Source of the DNA: Embleya sp040605455
Lineage (GTDB): Bacteria > Actinomycetota > Actinomycetes > Streptomycetales > Streptomycetaceae
Assembly (NCBI RefSeq): GCF_040605455.1
Contig: NZ_JBEXCV010000001.1
Location: forward strand, 84,859 to 148,858
DNA: 64,000 bases
Reading direction: 5' to 3'
The notes under the pieces are model-generated. The model did no database searches, was not told the origin of the DNA, and saw only the letters and a program-made list of their open reading frames with translations. The number at the start of each line of letters is the position of its first letter. Position 1 is the first letter of the stretch. Positions 16,926 to 25,785 of this stretch are shown piece by piece. A program made the position numbers and the translations under genes.

Positions 16926-17855
16926 CTACTCGGCAGCCGGGACCAAGTTGCCCATCACCGGATTCGTCGGGCCGTCAGGCGGGCACACCGAGTTGCGGAA
17001 CAGTACGCGGCACTCCTCCGGCTCGCCGTATCGCCACTCGAAGGGACCCGGCCGTCGCCCGCCATCGGGTGCCACTGTCGTCCCGACGATCTTGACGTTC
17101 AGCGGGACCGGTTCGTTCGGAGTGATCCCCGCATAGCCGGCCTTGTCCACGAGACCGACACCCACCAGTCGGTTCGTCTCCTTCTCCCGCAGTTCCACCG
17201 TCGATCCGGGTGGCCCGAACGCGGCCCAGGCGCTCCTACCCAGGCGCATCACCAGCGACGCGGGCTCTTCGACGCGCCCGGATGCCACCGCGGGATGGCT
17301 GACCGAGCCGTGGCTGGTGTTCAGAAAGTCGACGGCGTCGTTGCCTCGGATGATCCGCAGGATCACCCCCGATCCGCCGGTCGCGAACTCCCCTTGCCAC
17401 ATGATCCGGAAACTCAGATCGTCACTTCCATGCGCCCAGTAGTCCACCTGACACGCGGCGCGTCCCACCAGATCGCTCACCTGGTGTCCGTCCTCGCGTA
17501 CATAATCGTCGACCGCTCGCTGGAGCTTGTCCGCGAGGGCACCGGTGGGCTCGTCGCGGAAGCCGGCCTTGTCTTCGGCGCAGTTGCGCCACGACGACCC
17601 GTTGTCGTTCGCCGGCGCGTCGTTGCCGTGCGTGTTCCCGTAGGACGTGAACACGATCCCGCCGGTGACCGCGAGGGTCGCCAGGCTCGCAGCGCACACC
17701 GCCACGGTTCGCCGGCGGGCGCGGCCGACCTCACGCCGCAGCCGCCCATAGGCCGCGGGGTCCGAAGCGACCGTGTCCGCGTGCACCCGCAACGCAGCCG
17801 TCAAGCGGGCCACGAGCGGGTCGTCGTGCGTGCCGTCGTCCATGTCATTCCTCAT
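16926..17855 (-). CDS. Membrane-anchored partner of the sigma factor (putative anti-sigma)
   Basis: A 309-residue protein: about 50 cytoplasmic residues, one membrane helix (VAVCAASLATLAVTGGIVF, 51-69) and a 240-residue outside domain. The cytoplasmic part is short and lacks a zinc-binding HxxxCxxC motif, so it is not a canonical ZAS anti-sigma factor. It starts with ATGA overlapping the stop of the SigE-type sigma gene (17852-17855), the normal arrangement for such pairs in actinomycetes. The outside domain has no feature I recognise, apart from several Cys that could form disulfides. Confidence 0.75.
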   Translation of the reverse strand: MRNDMDDGTHDDPLVARLTAALRVHADTVASDPAAYGRLRREVGRARRRTVAVCAASLATLAVTGGIVFTSYGNTHGNDAPANDNGSSWRNCAEDKAGFRDEPTGALADKLQRAVDDYVREDGHQVSDLVGRAACQVDYWAHGSDDLSFRIMWQGEFATGGSGVILRIIRGNDAVDFLNTSHGSVSHPAVASGRVEEPASLVMRLGRSAWAAFGPPGSTVELREKETNRLVGVGLVDKAGYAGITPNEPVPLNVKIVGTTVAPDGGRRPGPFEWRYGEPEECRVLFRNSVCPPDGPTNPVMGNLVPAAE

Positions 17856-18454
17856 CTCGAGCGTGCTGCGGAAGGCTCGGACACAAGCGGTCGCAGGGCG
17901 GGTTCGGTGGTCAACGCTGCCCGCAACCGGGCCAGGCCGCGCGAATGTTGGCTCTTGACAGTGCCGGTGGGAGAGCCGAGGACTCGGGCGACCTCGGCTT
18001 CGGACATGTCCTCGTAGTAGCGCAGTACGAGCACGGCCCGGGTTCGCGGCGACAAGGTCGCGAGCGCGGCCCACATGTCGGTGTGCAGATCGACCAAAGC
18101 GTGCGCGTCGGGCCCGATGGCATCGGGTGGATGGGCCAGGCTCTGTTCGTGCGAAGATCGCCGCCGCCACCACGAGTTGTTGAGGTTGACCACCACACGT
18201 CGGGTGTACGCCTCCGCGCCGACACTCCGATCAATGCGCCGCCATCGGCGGTATACACGCATCAGCGCGGTCTGGACCAAGTCTTCCGCACGGTGATGAT
18301 CCCCGGTCAGCAAATAGGCGGTCCGCAACAGCCGGGTCCGCGCGCCGACCACGAACTCCTTGAACTCGTGCTCGTCTTCCGCGCGCGCCCGACCCCCGAT
18401 CCGACTTCCCAGACCGGCACGACCGTCCCCGTCCTCGACTTCGGCCTCGTTCAT
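17852..18454 (-). CDS. SigE-family (ECF) RNA polymerase sigma factor
   Basis: A 200-residue group IV sigma factor: region 2 (RTAYLLTGDHHRAEDLVQTA, MRVYRRWRRI) and region 4 (LSPRTRAVLVLRYYEDMSEA, SPTGTVKSQHSRGLARLR). It is the SigE-subfamily common in Streptomyces and unrelated to the cell-envelope SigE regulon by name only. ATG 18452-18454 follows GGAACGGGG; a GTG two codons upstream is possible. Coupled to a membrane partner gene downstream. Target promoters are unknown. Confidence 0.9.
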   Translation of the reverse strand: MNEAEVEDGDGRAGLGSRIGGRARAEDEHEFKEFVVGARTRLLRTAYLLTGDHHRAEDLVQTALMRVYRRWRRIDRSVGAEAYTRRVVVNLNNSWWRRRSSHEQSLAHPPDAIGPDAHALVDLHTDMWAALATLSPRTRAVLVLRYYEDMSEAEVARVLGSPTGTVKSQHSRGLARLRAALTTEPALRPLVSEPSAARSR

Positions 18455-18638
18455 CCACACCCCGTTCCACTGCGCTGCGAACGCTTGTCGCAGGTAGTAG
18501 CCCTCGAGGCCCTCGAAAGGTTGCGCTCTCGTCCGACTTTTTGCGACGCGGCGCTCGAAGCACCGGGCTCGCCGCCTTCGAGTGTCCTGACACTCATCGC
18601 AATCCGGGAGAACTTCAGGACGAGGCCGGCAGCCCGGC

Positions 18639-18669
18639 TTGAGTCTCCAGTGGCTCGAGACAGCAGAGT
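18639..18669 (+). promoter_or_regulatory. MerR-type promoter with dyad GTCTC-N9-GAGAC
   Basis: TTGAGT (18639-18644) is followed after a 19-base spacer by CAGAGT (18664-18669), with the dyad 18643-18661 filling the spacer, the geometry MerR proteins act on. Transcription would begin at or next to ATG 18676, giving a leaderless message. The -10 is poor, so this is tentative. Confidence 0.4.
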
Positions 18670-18675
18670 GGGGGC

Positions 18676-19620
18676 ATGGACGGTACGACCCTCTACTCGA
18701 TCGGGGAGCTTTCCCGGCGGACCGGCTTGTCGGTCACGACGATCCGGTTCTACTCCGATTCGGGCGTGGTGGCACCGACAAAACGAAGTCCCGCCGGATA
18801 TCGGCTCTACGACCTCGACGCCCTGGTTTGCTTGGAACTCGTGTGCACCTTGCGCGAGTTGGGAATGGATCTCGCCACGGTACGGCGGGTGGTCAACCGT
18901 GAACTCGCGGTGGCCGACATCGCCGCGGCGCATGCCGATGCGGTGGACGTGCAGATTCGGCTGCTGCAACTGCGTCGAAGTGTCCTGCGAGTCGTGGCCA
19001 AGCGCGGGTCCAGTCCCGAGGAGACCAATCTCATGCACCGACTCACCCGGTTGTCCGGCGAGGAACGCCGACGCCTGATCGACGATTTCCTGGACGACAC
19101 CTTCGACACGGAGGCTGTGGATGCCGACCCGGTGGTCGCGGCGATGGTTCGATCCGCCACGCCCGATCTCCCCGACGACCCGTCCCCCGAGCAGGTCGCC
19201 GCCTGGGTGGAACTCGCCGAACTGGTCGGCGAGGCGGACTTCCGGGCCCGAATGCGCCGGGCGGCCCCCTACCAGGCCGGCCGACGCACGCTCGCCATCG
19301 AGACCGAGGCCGGCGACGAACTGATGGAGCTCACCCGCCGCAAGGTCACGGAGGCCAGGGAAGCGGGCATCGACCCGCTCGGCGAACAGGCCGCGCCCGT
19401 CGTCGACGACCTCGTACACCGATTCGCCGAGGTCTTCGACCGGACCCCGGACCCGGACTTCCGCAATTGGCTGGCCCGGCAGTTCGAGCCGGCCCACGAC
19501 CCCCGGGTGGACCGCTACTGGCGACTCGTGTGGATCGTCCGAGGCTGGCAGGTAATCCCGGGCCTGCTCCCGATCCATCCATGGCTCATCCAGGCCCTGC
19601 GAGGCACCCCCGACGCTTGA
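18676..19620 (+). CDS. MerR-family transcriptional regulator
   Basis: A 314-residue regulator. Residues 6-75 are a MerR winged helix (YSIGELSRRTGLSVTTIRFY, AGYRLYDLDALVCLELV), followed by a dimerisation helix and a long all-helical C-terminal domain of about 190 residues that I cannot assign. Long-tailed members like this usually bind an organic ligand rather than a metal; no Cys cluster is present. Divergent from the sigma factor gene. Likely autoregulated through the dyad just upstream. Confidence 0.88.
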   Translation: MDGTTLYSIGELSRRTGLSVTTIRFYSDSGVVAPTKRSPAGYRLYDLDALVCLELVCTLRELGMDLATVRRVVNRELAVADIAAAHADAVDVQIRLLQLRRSVLRVVAKRGSSPEETNLMHRLTRLSGEERRRLIDDFLDDTFDTEAVDADPVVAAMVRSATPDLPDDPSPEQVAAWVELAELVGEADFRARMRRAAPYQAGRRTLAIETEAGDELMELTRRKVTEAREAGIDPLGEQAAPVVDDLVHRFAEVFDRTPDPDFRNWLARQFEPAHDPRVDRYWRLVWIVRGWQVIPGLLPIHPWLIQALRGTPDA

Positions 19621-19882
19621 TGCCGCGCCCGGTTGGCGCGCGGCGCGTGCGTGGCCGGGTTGCGGCCTGCGCGGGACGGGCGTGTGTGGAACTGCACGCC
19701 GAAAAGCCTGATCGCAGCGTCGCCGTGGACCGGCGCAGGTCGTCGGGCCCTTGGAGAGGTCGCCCGGGCCGTCGGAGGGACGTAGCGTTGAGAGAGCGGG
19801 GGTTTTGTACATCGTTTTCGAGGCGTCGGCGGTCGATCGACACTCGGCTGTGATTGATGCCTCCGGACCTAAGGAGGAGATG

Positions 19883-20245
19883 ATGGCTGGTCTCGTGCGT
19901 AAGAATTTCCAGGCGCCCGAGGAGACGCGCCCGTTCGAAGCGGGCATGGGCAAGGTCGATCTCGTTGCCCTGGATGCCATTCCCGTGGGTCGGGGCACGT
20001 TCGAACCGGGCTGGCGCTGGTCGAAGCACGTGAAGCCGATCGCCGGGACCGACACCTGTCAGGCGTCGCACATCGGCTTGACGCTCTCGGGGCGGATGCA
20101 CATCGTCATGGACGACGGTGAGGAGATGGAATTCGGCGCCGGAGACCTCATGGTCTGCCCGCCCGGACACGACGCGTGGGTCGTCGGCGACGAGCCGTGC
20201 GTGGTGCTCGACTGGGCCGGCTTCGGCGACTACGCCAAGCGATAG
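19883..20245 (+). CDS. Cupin domain protein
   Basis: A 120-residue single-domain cupin (GTFEPGWRWSKHVKPIAGTD, HIGLTLSGRMHIVMDDGEEM, FGAGDLMVCPPGHDAWVVGD). Motif 1 has H47 and a later His; motif 2 keeps PPGHDAW. A strong AAGGAGG precedes two adjacent ATGs; the second (19883) has the better spacing. Proteins like this in actinomycetes are uncharacterised; enzymatic or ligand-binding roles are both possible. The 262 bases before it contain no gene. Its 3' end overlaps the truncated XRE gene on the other strand. Confidence 0.85.
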   Translation: MAGLVRKNFQAPEETRPFEAGMGKVDLVALDAIPVGRGTFEPGWRWSKHVKPIAGTDTCQASHIGLTLSGRMHIVMDDGEEMEFGAGDLMVCPPGHDAWVVGDEPCVVLDWAGFGDYAKR

Positions 20246-20769
20246 TCCATCCGCGGGCACTGAGGGACCAGGCGATCTCGCCGCCGTATACGGCGCTGCC
20301 TGATACTGCGCACGGCCACCAAGTCCTCGACGTGGTCCCGGCTCAATCCGTTGAACTCCGCGTTCGTGACCTCCCACGAGTATCGCTCGGTCTGCAAGTG
20401 CGCCGGGATCAGTCCGGTTTGGTAGTCACGGCGGCGGGTTGCCGTTTCTTCGTACTCCAGCACCGCCGCATAGTTCGCGGAGAGGACGTCAGCGAACCTC
20501 GACCACCACGGTGGGTCCGCATCCCAGACCGCCATCACCATCTGTTCAAGGGTTTCGCGTTCAGTGCCGGCGAGGCCAAGCAGGTCGGCAAGGGCGTTGA
20601 AGTATGCCTCGGTGCAGAGCCGTTCGCCGGTTTCCGTGCGGGTCACCGTAGATGGACTCACGTTCAACTGTTGCCCGATGCTCGTCGCGGTCCTCTTCCC
20701 ACGGGCCTTGCGGAGCCGCGCACCGAGGTCTCGTCGAGCCTTGAGATTGCCTGGACCGGTACTCGCCAT
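20230..20769 (-). pseudogene. Truncated XRE/DUF5753-type regulator
   Basis: The first 150 residues match XRE regulators with a DUF5753 domain: HTH (LGARLRKARGKRTATSIGQQ, NVSPSTVTRTETGERL) and the start of the C-terminal domain (ANYAAVLEYEETATRRRDYQ, GLIPAHLQTERY). Members are normally about 270-290 residues; here the reading drifts into basic sequence after residue 155 (RQRRIRRRDRL) and stops at 179, overlapping the cupin 3' end by 16 bases. The start (ATG 20767-20769, GAGGGGA) is intact. I read it as a 3'-truncated gene; a short functional HTH protein cannot be excluded. Confidence 0.7.
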
Positions 20770-20896
20770 CGCGTCCCCTCGTCATGACCTGCCTGGTCCA
20801 GAGCTTCGACGCCGCCCGTGCGTTCCTGACCTGTCTGTCCCTCGCGGACATCCGAGGAAGGCACCCGTCCGGTCCGGCCTTGACCGCGACGGCCGC

Positions 20897-21520
20897 TCAA
20901 CCCGCGAACCCTCGCTCGGCCAGGATCGCGTCGATCCTCGCGCGGTGCGCCACCTCCCACGCGTCGAGCGATTCGTCGGCCTCCTCGGTCGATTTCACCC
21001 GGGCGTCCCGAAGTACCCGCTCGCGGCGCGCACCGGGTACGACCACCACGCCCTCCTCGTCGGCCACCACGACATCGCCGGCCGCAACCCACACGCCGCC
21101 GCACCGCACCCGCTCGCCGAACGGCGCGACGGCCGTCTTCGTCCCCGGGATCGGGACGACGCCACGCGCGAAGACGGGAAAGCCCATCTCGCGCACCTCG
21201 CCGAGATCCCGAATCAGCCCGTCCGCCACAAAGGCGGCGATCCCACGACGCTGCGCGACGGCGCACACGTTTGCGCCCGCCAACGCGTAGTCCACGTCGC
21301 CCGATTCGACCACGATGATCGACCCGGGCTCGGCGCGGTGAATGGCCGCGTGCAGCATGAGATTGTCCCCCGGCGCACACCGCACGGTGAACGCCGGGCC
21401 GGCGACGCGCGGCATCGAGGGCCACAGCGGACGGATGCCGATGTCCATCACCTGCGCACGGCCGAGTAGGTCGGCAAGGGTGGTCGGCGATATGTCCGCG
21501 AATCCGGCGACGTCGCTCAT
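20897..21520 (-). CDS. RraA-like family protein (aldolase/regulator fold)
   Basis: A 207-residue protein of the RraA/HMG-aldolase family: AFTVRCAPGDNLMLHAAIHRAEPG, GDVDYALAGANVCAVAQRRGIAAFVADG (with the RD pair in LIRDLGEVREMGFPVFARG) and GDVVVADEEGVVVVP. The family includes 4-hydroxy-4-methyl-2-oxoglutarate aldolases and RNase E inhibitors; the GDxxxADxxGVVVVP motif and RD pair favour an aldolase-type metal site. The usual D-x20-R-D spacing seems kept. ATG 21518-21520 has GAAGGA upstream. It stands alone. Confidence 0.8.
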   Translation of the reverse strand: MSDVAGFADISPTTLADLLGRAQVMDIGIRPLWPSMPRVAGPAFTVRCAPGDNLMLHAAIHRAEPGSIIVVESGDVDYALAGANVCAVAQRRGIAAFVADGLIRDLGEVREMGFPVFARGVVPIPGTKTAVAPFGERVRCGGVWVAAGDVVVADEEGVVVVPGARRERVLRDARVKSTEEADESLDAWEVAHRARIDAILAERGFAG

Positions 21521-21630
21521 GTCCGTCCTTCGTTCGTACCGACGGCCGGGCGGCCCCGACGGCGGCGAGACTATCGAAGCCGGCCGCCGCGCCTTCGGAC
21601 GGTCGATTCCGGCGAATGCCCAACGCTGGA

Positions 21631-21646
21631 CCACTCTTTCGAGTGG
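21631..21646. promoter_or_regulatory. Perfect hairpin CCACTC-TTTC-GAGTGG
   Basis: Six-base arms in the divergent gap between the RraA-like gene and the secreted nuclease gene, about 83 bases before the latter's start. Could be an operator or a leader hairpin. Confidence 0.35.
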
Positions 21647-21728
21647 CACAACCGCGCCGTTGCCGATCTCGCTCGGGCAACTCGCTACAACAGGAGCGGA
21701 CCTGTCACGGCGACTCTGGGACGACGCG

Positions 21729-22439
21729 ATGACGCACATGGGAATCACGACGGGACGTCGGACGGCCTCGCTGCTGGTGGCGGCGACGAGCTTGGGCGCG
21801 CTGCTGTTCGCGCCGGCGACGAACGCGGCGGCGGTCGAGCCCACGCAGGCCACCGTTGCCACCGAGACCGGCACGCGGATTCCGCTCCGGGACGCGATCG
21901 CGGGCCTGCGGGTGGCGGAGGAGAACCGGGCCGGCTACGACCGGGACGCGTTCCGGCACTGGGTCGACGCGGACAAGGACGGGTGCTCGACGCGCGCCGA
22001 GGTCCTCATCGAGGAGGCCGTCACGCCGCCCGAGATCGGCGCCAAGTGCGCACTCACCGGCGGACGTTGGTACTCGTACTACGAGGACGCCTACGTCGAC
22101 GGCGCGTCCGGGCTGGACATCGACCACATGGTGCCGCTGGCCGAGGCGTGGGACTCGGGCGCGTCCGCGTGGACGCCGCAGCAGCGCGAGCAGTACGCGA
22201 ACGATCTCGACCAGCCTCGGGCGCTGGTCGCGGTGACCGCCAAGTACAACCGTTCGAAGGCCGATCAGGATCCGGGCACTTGGCTGCCGCCGTACGAGGG
22301 GGCGCGGTGCACGTATCTGACGGACTGGGTGACGGTGAAGACCAAGTACGACCTGACGGTCGACACCACCGAACTCGCCACACTCGAACGGCTGGGCGCG
22401 CAGTGTCCCAACGTGCCGATTTCGCCCGGCACGCGATAG
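21729..22439 (+). CDS. Secreted HNH-type nuclease (DUF1524-like)
   Basis: A 236-residue exported protein. Residues 10-37 form a signal peptide (SLLVAATSLGALLFAPATNAAA). The mature part carries the motif DIDHMVPLAEAWDSGA (D132-H133), then ARALVAVTAKYN-like and KYNRSKADQDPGTWLPP, the beta-beta-alpha metal core of HNH/DUF1524 nucleases, plus paired Cys. Secreted nucleases of this type are common in Streptomyces. Start ATG 21729 is chosen over 21738 for its weak GGGACGA site. A dispersed intergenic repeat follows immediately (22472-22493). Confidence 0.85.
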   Translation: MTHMGITTGRRTASLLVAATSLGALLFAPATNAAAVEPTQATVATETGTRIPLRDAIAGLRVAEENRAGYDRDAFRHWVDADKDGCSTRAEVLIEEAVTPPEIGAKCALTGGRWYSYYEDAYVDGASGLDIDHMVPLAEAWDSGASAWTPQQREQYANDLDQPRALVAVTAKYNRSKADQDPGTWLPPYEGARCTYLTDWVTVKTKYDLTVDTTELATLERLGAQCPNVPISPGTR

Positions 22440-22471
22440 GGGCTGCGGCGGGCCGGCCTGCGGGCCGCTTC

Positions 22472-22493
22472 GTCCTCGAACGCCGGACGGGCC
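22472..22493 (+). repeat. Single copy of the dispersed intergenic repeat
   Basis: CGTCCTCGAACGCCGGACGG continues into GC; it is the reverse complement of the cores at 291-466 with one or two changes. It sits between two convergent genes. Confidence 0.7.
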
Positions 22494-22506
22494 GAAGTTG
22501 GCCCGG

Positions 22507-22983
22507 CTAGCGTTCCCGGTTGCGCCACCGTTCCATGATTCCCACGAACTCCGCCTGGAGGAAGGCGAAGAACTCGGCCGATTCCTGGGCTCGGATGCCT
22601 GCCGGGGTGTTCGGCCCGAGGGCCTGTACGCCCTCGCGGAGGACGATCTCGAAGCGGGCCAGGAGTTTGTCGCGTTCGCTGTAGGTCTCGTACCAGAGTT
22701 CGTTGTGCAACCGGTAGCGGTCCCGGCGCGAGCCGGGTTCGCGTTCGCGGTGGACCATCCTGATCTGCGACAGGTAGGCGACCGCCGACGACACCGCGGC
22801 CGGGCTGATCTGCAACGACTCGGCGAGTTCGGCGGAGGTCATGCTCGCCGAGTCGGCCGCGAGCAGCGCAACGAACACCCGTGCGGCCATCCGTTGCATG
22901 CCGGCGTCGGCCAATTCGCCCGCGAAGCGCTCGATGTACCGAGCGACCTCGGCCTCGTCACGCACCGGCCCGTCGTCTCGCAT
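22507..22983 (-). CDS. MarR/GbsR-like winged-helix repressor
   Basis: A 158-residue regulator: VARYIERFAGELADAGMQRM, wing-helix core TSAELAESLQISPAAVSSAV and YLSQIRMVHREREPGSRRDR, then a C-terminal dimerisation helix. This is the GbsR/MarR type that sits beside ABC exporters in actinomycetes. ATG 22983 is preferred because GGAAGGTG precedes it; longer starts at 23028 or 23046 exist without ribosome sites. Divergent from the exporter genes at 23085, whose promoter contains a matching dyad. Confidence 0.85.
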   Translation of the reverse strand: MRDDGPVRDEAEVARYIERFAGELADAGMQRMAARVFVALLAADSASMTSAELAESLQISPAAVSSAVAYLSQIRMVHREREPGSRRDRYRLHNELWYETYSERDKLLARFEIVLREGVQALGPNTPAGIRAQESAEFFAFLQAEFVGIMERWRNRER

Positions 22984-23045
22984 TCGGGTCACCTTCCGCT
23001 CAGCCACTTCCCACCACCGTCCATTCATGATTCTTGACTTTTCCA

Positions 23046-23077
23046 AACTTCACAAGTTCCTGAAAGAAGCGTATGTT
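23046..23077 (+). promoter_or_regulatory. Leaderless promoter with dyad AACTT-CAC-AAGTT over its -35
   Basis: -35 TTCACA (23049-23054), 17-base spacer, -10 TATGTT (23072-23077); transcription would start at about 23084-23085, the first base of the ATPase start codon, which has no ribosome site. The dyad 23046-23058 covers the -35, a good place for the divergent MarR-like repressor. Confidence 0.6.
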
Positions 23078-23084
23078 CTGAAAC

Positions 23085-23999
23085 ATGAACACGGCGATCA
23101 GTGTCTCCGGTCTACACAAGTCCTTCGGGCGCACCCACGCCCTCGACGGCCTCGACCTGCACGTCACGGTCGGCGAGGTACACGGCTTCCTCGGGCCCAA
23201 CGGCGCCGGGAAGTCCACCACCATCCGCGTCCTGCTCGGCCTGATCCGCGCCGACCGCGGCGACGTCACCCTCCTCGGCGGCGACCCCTGGCGCGACGCC
23301 GTCGCCCTGCACCGCCGGGTCGCGTACGTGCCCGGCGACGTCACGCTGTGGCGCAACCTCAGCGGCGGCGAGGTGATCGACCTGTACGGCCGGCTGCGCG
23401 GCGGCCTGGACCAGGCCCGGCGCGCCGAGCTGCTGGCCCGGTTCGAGCTGGACCCGACCAAGAAGGGCCGCGCCTACTCCAAGGGCAACCGGCAGAAGGT
23501 GGCCCTGGTCGCCGCGTTCGCCTCGGACGTGGACCTCCTGGTCCTGGACGAGCCCACGTCCGGCCTGGACCCGCTGATGGAGGACGTGTTCCGGGACTGT
23601 GTGCGCGAGGAGCGCGAGCGCGGTCGAACCGTGCTGCTGTCCAGCCACATCCTGGCCGAGGTCGAGGCGCTGTGCGATCGGGTCAGCATCATCCGCAACG
23701 GGCGCACCGTCGAGTCGGGTTCGCTGGCCGACCTGCGGCACCTGAGTCGGACCACGGTGCGCGCCGAACTGCGCGGCCCGGGCGGGAGCCTGGCCGATCT
23801 CCCGGGCGTGCACGACGTGGCGGCGAGCGACGGCCACGTCGTGCTCCAGGTGGACAACGAGCATCTGGACCCGGTGCTGCGCCGGCTCGCCGAGATCGGC
23901 GTACGCGGCCTGACCAGCAGCCCGCCCACCCTGGAGGAGCTGTTCCTGCGGCACTACCGCGCCCAGGACACCGACGCCCCGCTGGTGGCGTCGCGATGA
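23085..23999 (+). CDS. ABC exporter ATP-binding protein
   Basis: A 304-residue ATPase: Walker A GPNGAGKSTTIRVLLG, an unusual signature YSKGNRQKVALVAAF in place of LSGGQ, Walker B DLLVLDEPTSGLDP and SSHILAEVEAL. The YSKGNRQK variant is typical of the ATPases that pair with the large TipC/polyketide-exporter permeases. Apparently translated from a leaderless message. Its stop overlaps the permease start by ATGA (23996-23999). Confidence 0.9.
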   Translation: MNTAISVSGLHKSFGRTHALDGLDLHVTVGEVHGFLGPNGAGKSTTIRVLLGLIRADRGDVTLLGGDPWRDAVALHRRVAYVPGDVTLWRNLSGGEVIDLYGRLRGGLDQARRAELLARFELDPTKKGRAYSKGNRQKVALVAAFASDVDLLVLDEPTSGLDPLMEDVFRDCVREERERGRTVLLSSHILAEVEALCDRVSIIRNGRTVESGSLADLRHLSRTTVRAELRGPGGSLADLPGVHDVAASDGHVVLQVDNEHLDPVLRRLAEIGVRGLTSSPPTLEELFLRHYRAQDTDAPLVASR

Positions 24000-25642
24000 C
24001 CACCGCCGTCCTCCCGCTGCCGCGCGGCGGCTCCGCACATCACCTGACCGGCACCGGCACCCTGATCCGCCTCGCGTTGCGCCGCGACCGGGTGTTGCTC
24101 CCGGTCTGGGTGCTGGTCGTGACCGGCGCCGTATCCAGCGTCGAGCGCTCCCTGGAGAACCTCTACGGCACCGGCGCCGAACGGGCCGAGCTCGCCGCCG
24201 ACATGAACGCCAACAAGTCGCTCCGCGCCCTGTACGGTGCGGTCTTCGGCGACTCGTACGGCGCCCTCACCGCGTGGCGGATCGGCGGGTACGCCGCACT
24301 GCTCGCCGGTCTGATGAGCCTGATCATCGTGATCCGGCACTCCCGCGAGGAGGAGGAGACCGGCCGCCAGGAGGCGCTGTCCGCGGCGATGGTGGGCCGC
24401 CGGGCGCCGCTCACCTCGGCTCTGGCCACCGCCGCGCTGGCCGATGCGCTGCTCCTGGTGCTCTGCACGGCGATCCTGCTCGGTGCGGGCCAACCGGCGG
24501 CCGGCTCACTCGCGTTCGGCCTCACCATCGCGCTGTCCGGGCTGGTGTTCGCCGCCGTCGCCGCGGTCGCCGCGCAGCTCACCGAGAACGCCCGACTCGC
24601 CAAGGGCATCGCCGGCGCCGTCCTGGGCGTCGCCTTCGTACTGCGCGCCTCGGGCGACGCGGCCCGGGAAGCGGCCTCGGCCGGCAACCACCCGCTGGTC
24701 TGGGTGTCGCCGCTGGGCTGGGCGGAGAACGTACGGCCGTTCGCCGGCGACCGCTGGTGGGTGCTGCTCCTGCCGGTCGGCCTCATCGCCGGGTGCGTCG
24801 CACTCGCCTACACCCTCGCCGACCGGCGCGACCTGGGCGCCGGCTTCGTGCGGCCACGCCCGGGACCGGCGCACGCGCCCGCGTGGCTGGCCGGCGCCTA
24901 CGGCCTGGCCTGGCGTCTGCAACGCGGCACGCTGCTCGCCTGGGCAGTCGGCTTCGCGTTCGCCGGCGCGGTGTTCGGCGGCATCGCCGACGGAGCACAG
25001 GACATCGTCGGCGACAACACCGGGACCCGCGACCTGATCCGCCGCATGGGTGGCCATGTGGCGCTGACCGACGCGTTCCTGTCCACGCTGGTGGGCATGC
25101 TCGGGCTGATCTGCGTGTTGTTCACCGCCGGTTCGGTGCTGCGGCTGCGCGACGAGGAGACGAACGGCCGGGCCGAACCGCTGCTGGCGAACACCGTCGG
25201 CCGGTTGCGCTGGGCGGGCGGGCACCTGGTGATCGCGTACGCCGGCCCCGTGCTGATCCTGGCCGCCGGCGGCCTCGCGATGGGCCTGTCGTACGGGATC
25301 ACCGTCGGCGACGTATCCGGCGAACTGCCGCGCATCCTGCTCGCCGCACTCGCCCAGCTTCCGGCCGTGTGGGTGCTCACCGGGCTTGCCGTACTGGTCG
25401 TCGGTGCACTGCCGCGGCTGGCCGCGGCGGTGTGGGGCCTGGTCGGGCTGGTGATCGCGCTCGGCTGGCTGGGGCCGGTGCTGGGGCTGCCGCAGGCGGT
25501 GCTGGACGTTTCGCCGTTCGGCCACCTGCCGAAGCTGCCCGGCACCGACGTCACGGCCACGCCGTACCTGTGGCTGCTCGTCCTGGCGCTCGCACTGCCG
25601 ACCGCGGGCCTGGCCGCCCTGCGCGAACGCGACCTGGACTGA
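23996..25642 (+). CDS. ABC exporter permease (polyketide antibiotic exporter type)
   Basis: A 548-residue membrane protein with about twelve helices in two similar halves: LTGTGTLIRLALRRDRVLLP starts half one and AGAYGLAWRLQRGTLLAW half two, each followed by a long outside loop and EEExGR or DEETNGRAE sequences (EEEETGRQEALSAAMVGRR, DEETNGRAEPLLANTVGR). This duplicated layout is that of the COG3559 'exporter of polyketide antibiotics' family. Coupled with the ATPase, probably under the MarR-like repressor. Substrate unknown; drug resistance is the usual role. Confidence 0.9.
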   Translation: MTTAVLPLPRGGSAHHLTGTGTLIRLALRRDRVLLPVWVLVVTGAVSSVERSLENLYGTGAERAELAADMNANKSLRALYGAVFGDSYGALTAWRIGGYAALLAGLMSLIIVIRHSREEEETGRQEALSAAMVGRRAPLTSALATAALADALLLVLCTAILLGAGQPAAGSLAFGLTIALSGLVFAAVAAVAAQLTENARLAKGIAGAVLGVAFVLRASGDAAREAASAGNHPLVWVSPLGWAENVRPFAGDRWWVLLLPVGLIAGCVALAYTLADRRDLGAGFVRPRPGPAHAPAWLAGAYGLAWRLQRGTLLAWAVGFAFAGAVFGGIADGAQDIVGDNTGTRDLIRRMGGHVALTDAFLSTLVGMLGLICVLFTAGSVLRLRDEETNGRAEPLLANTVGRLRWAGGHLVIAYAGPVLILAAGGLAMGLSYGITVGDVSGELPRILLAALAQLPAVWVLTGLAVLVVGALPRLAAAVWGLVGLVIALGWLGPVLGLPQAVLDVSPFGHLPKLPGTDVTATPYLWLLVLALALPTAGLAALRERDLD

Positions 25643-25744
25643 CAGTGCGGATGTGTGGTGGCTCCTCCGCCGGGTCCGACCGCCGGACCGGCCCCGGCCC
25701 CACATCGGGACCCGGCGGCGGAGGGAGCCGAAGCGGCCGAAAGC

Positions 25745-25772
25745 GGCCGAGCCTCGGCAGGGAGGCTCGGCC
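25745..25772. terminator. Bidirectional hairpin terminator
   Basis: Perfect 11-base arms GGCCGAGCCTC/GAGGCTCGGCC with a six-base loop between the convergent exporter permease and sugar porter genes. No U-tract, as usual in actinomycetes. Confidence 0.75.
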
Positions 25773-25785
25773 GCCGGCGCCGGGT

